Source: JBAXTE01 sp038240835
Lineage (GTDB): Bacteria; Bacteroidota; Bacteroidia; Bacteroidales; WCHB1-69
NCBI GenBank assembly: GCA_038240835.1
Contig: JBBRGJ010000012.1
Span: 1 to 39,815, forward strand
Direction: 5' to 3'
DNA: 39,815 nt
Part shown: piece by piece, positions 39,638 through 39,815 of the stretch
How positions within the stretch are numbered: position 1 is the stretch's first letter
How the letters are laid out: every line of letters begins with the position of its first letter
Made by a program: the position numbers and the translations under genes
Notes under the pieces: model-generated
What the model saw: only the letters and a program-made list of their open reading frames with translations
Told to the model about the DNA's origin: nothing
Database searches by the model: none

Positions 39638-39815
39638 GTCCCGTCAGGGATGTAATGTCGGTAAAAGCTAAATAAAAAAAACGATCATTGAGTGCCGTTA
39701 GGCACGTAACCGAGAAAAATCAATCAATTCAATTTCTTATACGGTTACGTCCCCATGGGACTTATTTTAATTTTATCAACTATTTTTTTTTTACCGACAT
39801 CTTGTCCCTACGGGA
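39638..39815. repeat. Four hairpin units forming two facing two-unit modules
   Basis: Plus strand: unit A, GTCCC-GTCA-GGGAT then GTAATGTCGGTAAAA (39638-39666); unit B, GTGCC-GTTA-GGCAC then GTAACCGAGAAAAA (39692-39719). Minus strand: unit C, GTCCC-ATG-GGGAC then GTAACCGTATAAG (39761 down to 39736); unit D, TCCC-GTA-GGGAC then AAGATGTCGGTAAAA (39815 downward), cut by the window end. A and D share the TGTCGGTAAAA tail; B and C share GTAACCG. Confidence 0.8.

Larger units (their letters stand above)
38840..39815. other. Repeat-rich non-coding right end of the window
   Basis: Nearly 1 kb without a supportable gene. It holds a tandem and dispersed repeat (38883-38946, 39548-39577) and several hairpins: TCACCC/GGGTGA at 39185-39202, AAGGTCCC/GGGATCTT at 39271-39295, a competing pair at 39307-39388, and AAGGTGGCT/AGTCACCTT at 39480-39532. 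The terminal hairpin modules are at 39638-39815. Open frames here are short and cross these repeats. Confidence 0.8.

Noticed and set aside
39638..39815. CRISPR or attC-array interpretation of the terminal hairpins
   Set aside because: Units alternate orientation, spacers are AT-rich and not of uniform size, and no integrase or cas genes are in the window.
1..39815. tRNA, rRNA, insertion sequences or prophage
   Set aside because: No cloverleaf with a GTTCGA-type arm, no rRNA stretch and no transposase or phage gene was recognised.

Overview
The window is an AT-rich stretch of a Bacteroidota chromosome, mostly housekeeping and envelope genes with no integrated mobile element. Evidence for the phylum: many genes are preceded by the Bacteroidota -7 promoter element TAnnTTTG and almost none has a Shine-Dalgarno sequence. 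There is a type IX secretion C-terminal domain ('gliding motility-associated' type), a CTC-type ribosomal protein L25, and several families so far known mainly from this phylum (DUF4292, DUF6029, Omp28, GSCFA, TonB-like transducers). Order and genus cannot be settled by eye.

Layout. 0.4-2.5 kb: tonB-like transducer and gcvH on the minus strand, then a DUF456 membrane protein. 2.6-10 kb, plus strand: a lipoprotein L,D-transpeptidase, a YqhD-like iron alcohol dehydrogenase, a T9SS-exported surface protein, and a tight DUF4292-queG-YafK-like operon. 10-13.2 kb, minus: an exported redox/outer-membrane group (Omp28 lipoprotein with CxxC, DUF6029 barrel, TlpA thioredoxin). 13.3-16.3 kb: a Gate-domain permease-like protein, a nitroreductase and an isolated rfbB. 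16.5-19.7 kb, plus: two tandem thioredoxins (one membrane-anchored, one cytosolic), a lone glutamine amidotransferase, a SpoU methyltransferase and YitT. 19.7-25.3 kb: mntH, a large TPR protein and a two-domain peptide-type ABC ATPase. 25.3-29.1 kb, minus: translation and nucleic-acid genes (HU, a 29-residue mS38-like ribosomal protein, rng, recX, and prfB with a programmed +1 frameshift). 29.3-35.8 kb: a lipoprotein, a 30-residue membrane peptide, a PHP phosphatase, an outer-membrane barrel, an M20 amidohydrolase coupled to an MsbA-like exporter, and a TIGR01777 epimerase. 35.9-38.9 kb: L25, a GSCFA hydrolase and a small carboxypeptidase-regulatory-domain protein.

Two non-coding blocks (36.5-37.3 kb and 38.9 kb to the end) differ sharply from the rest. 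They are dense in short hairpins, direct repeats and helically phased heptamers, and they flank the GSCFA/small-protein pair. The last 180 bases hold four hairpins arranged as two two-hairpin modules facing each other. These blocks, the two small genes, the prfB frameshift site and a double-dyad operator-like site over the mntH promoter are the observations most worth following. I did not find a clear undescribed defence, secretion or biosynthetic system.
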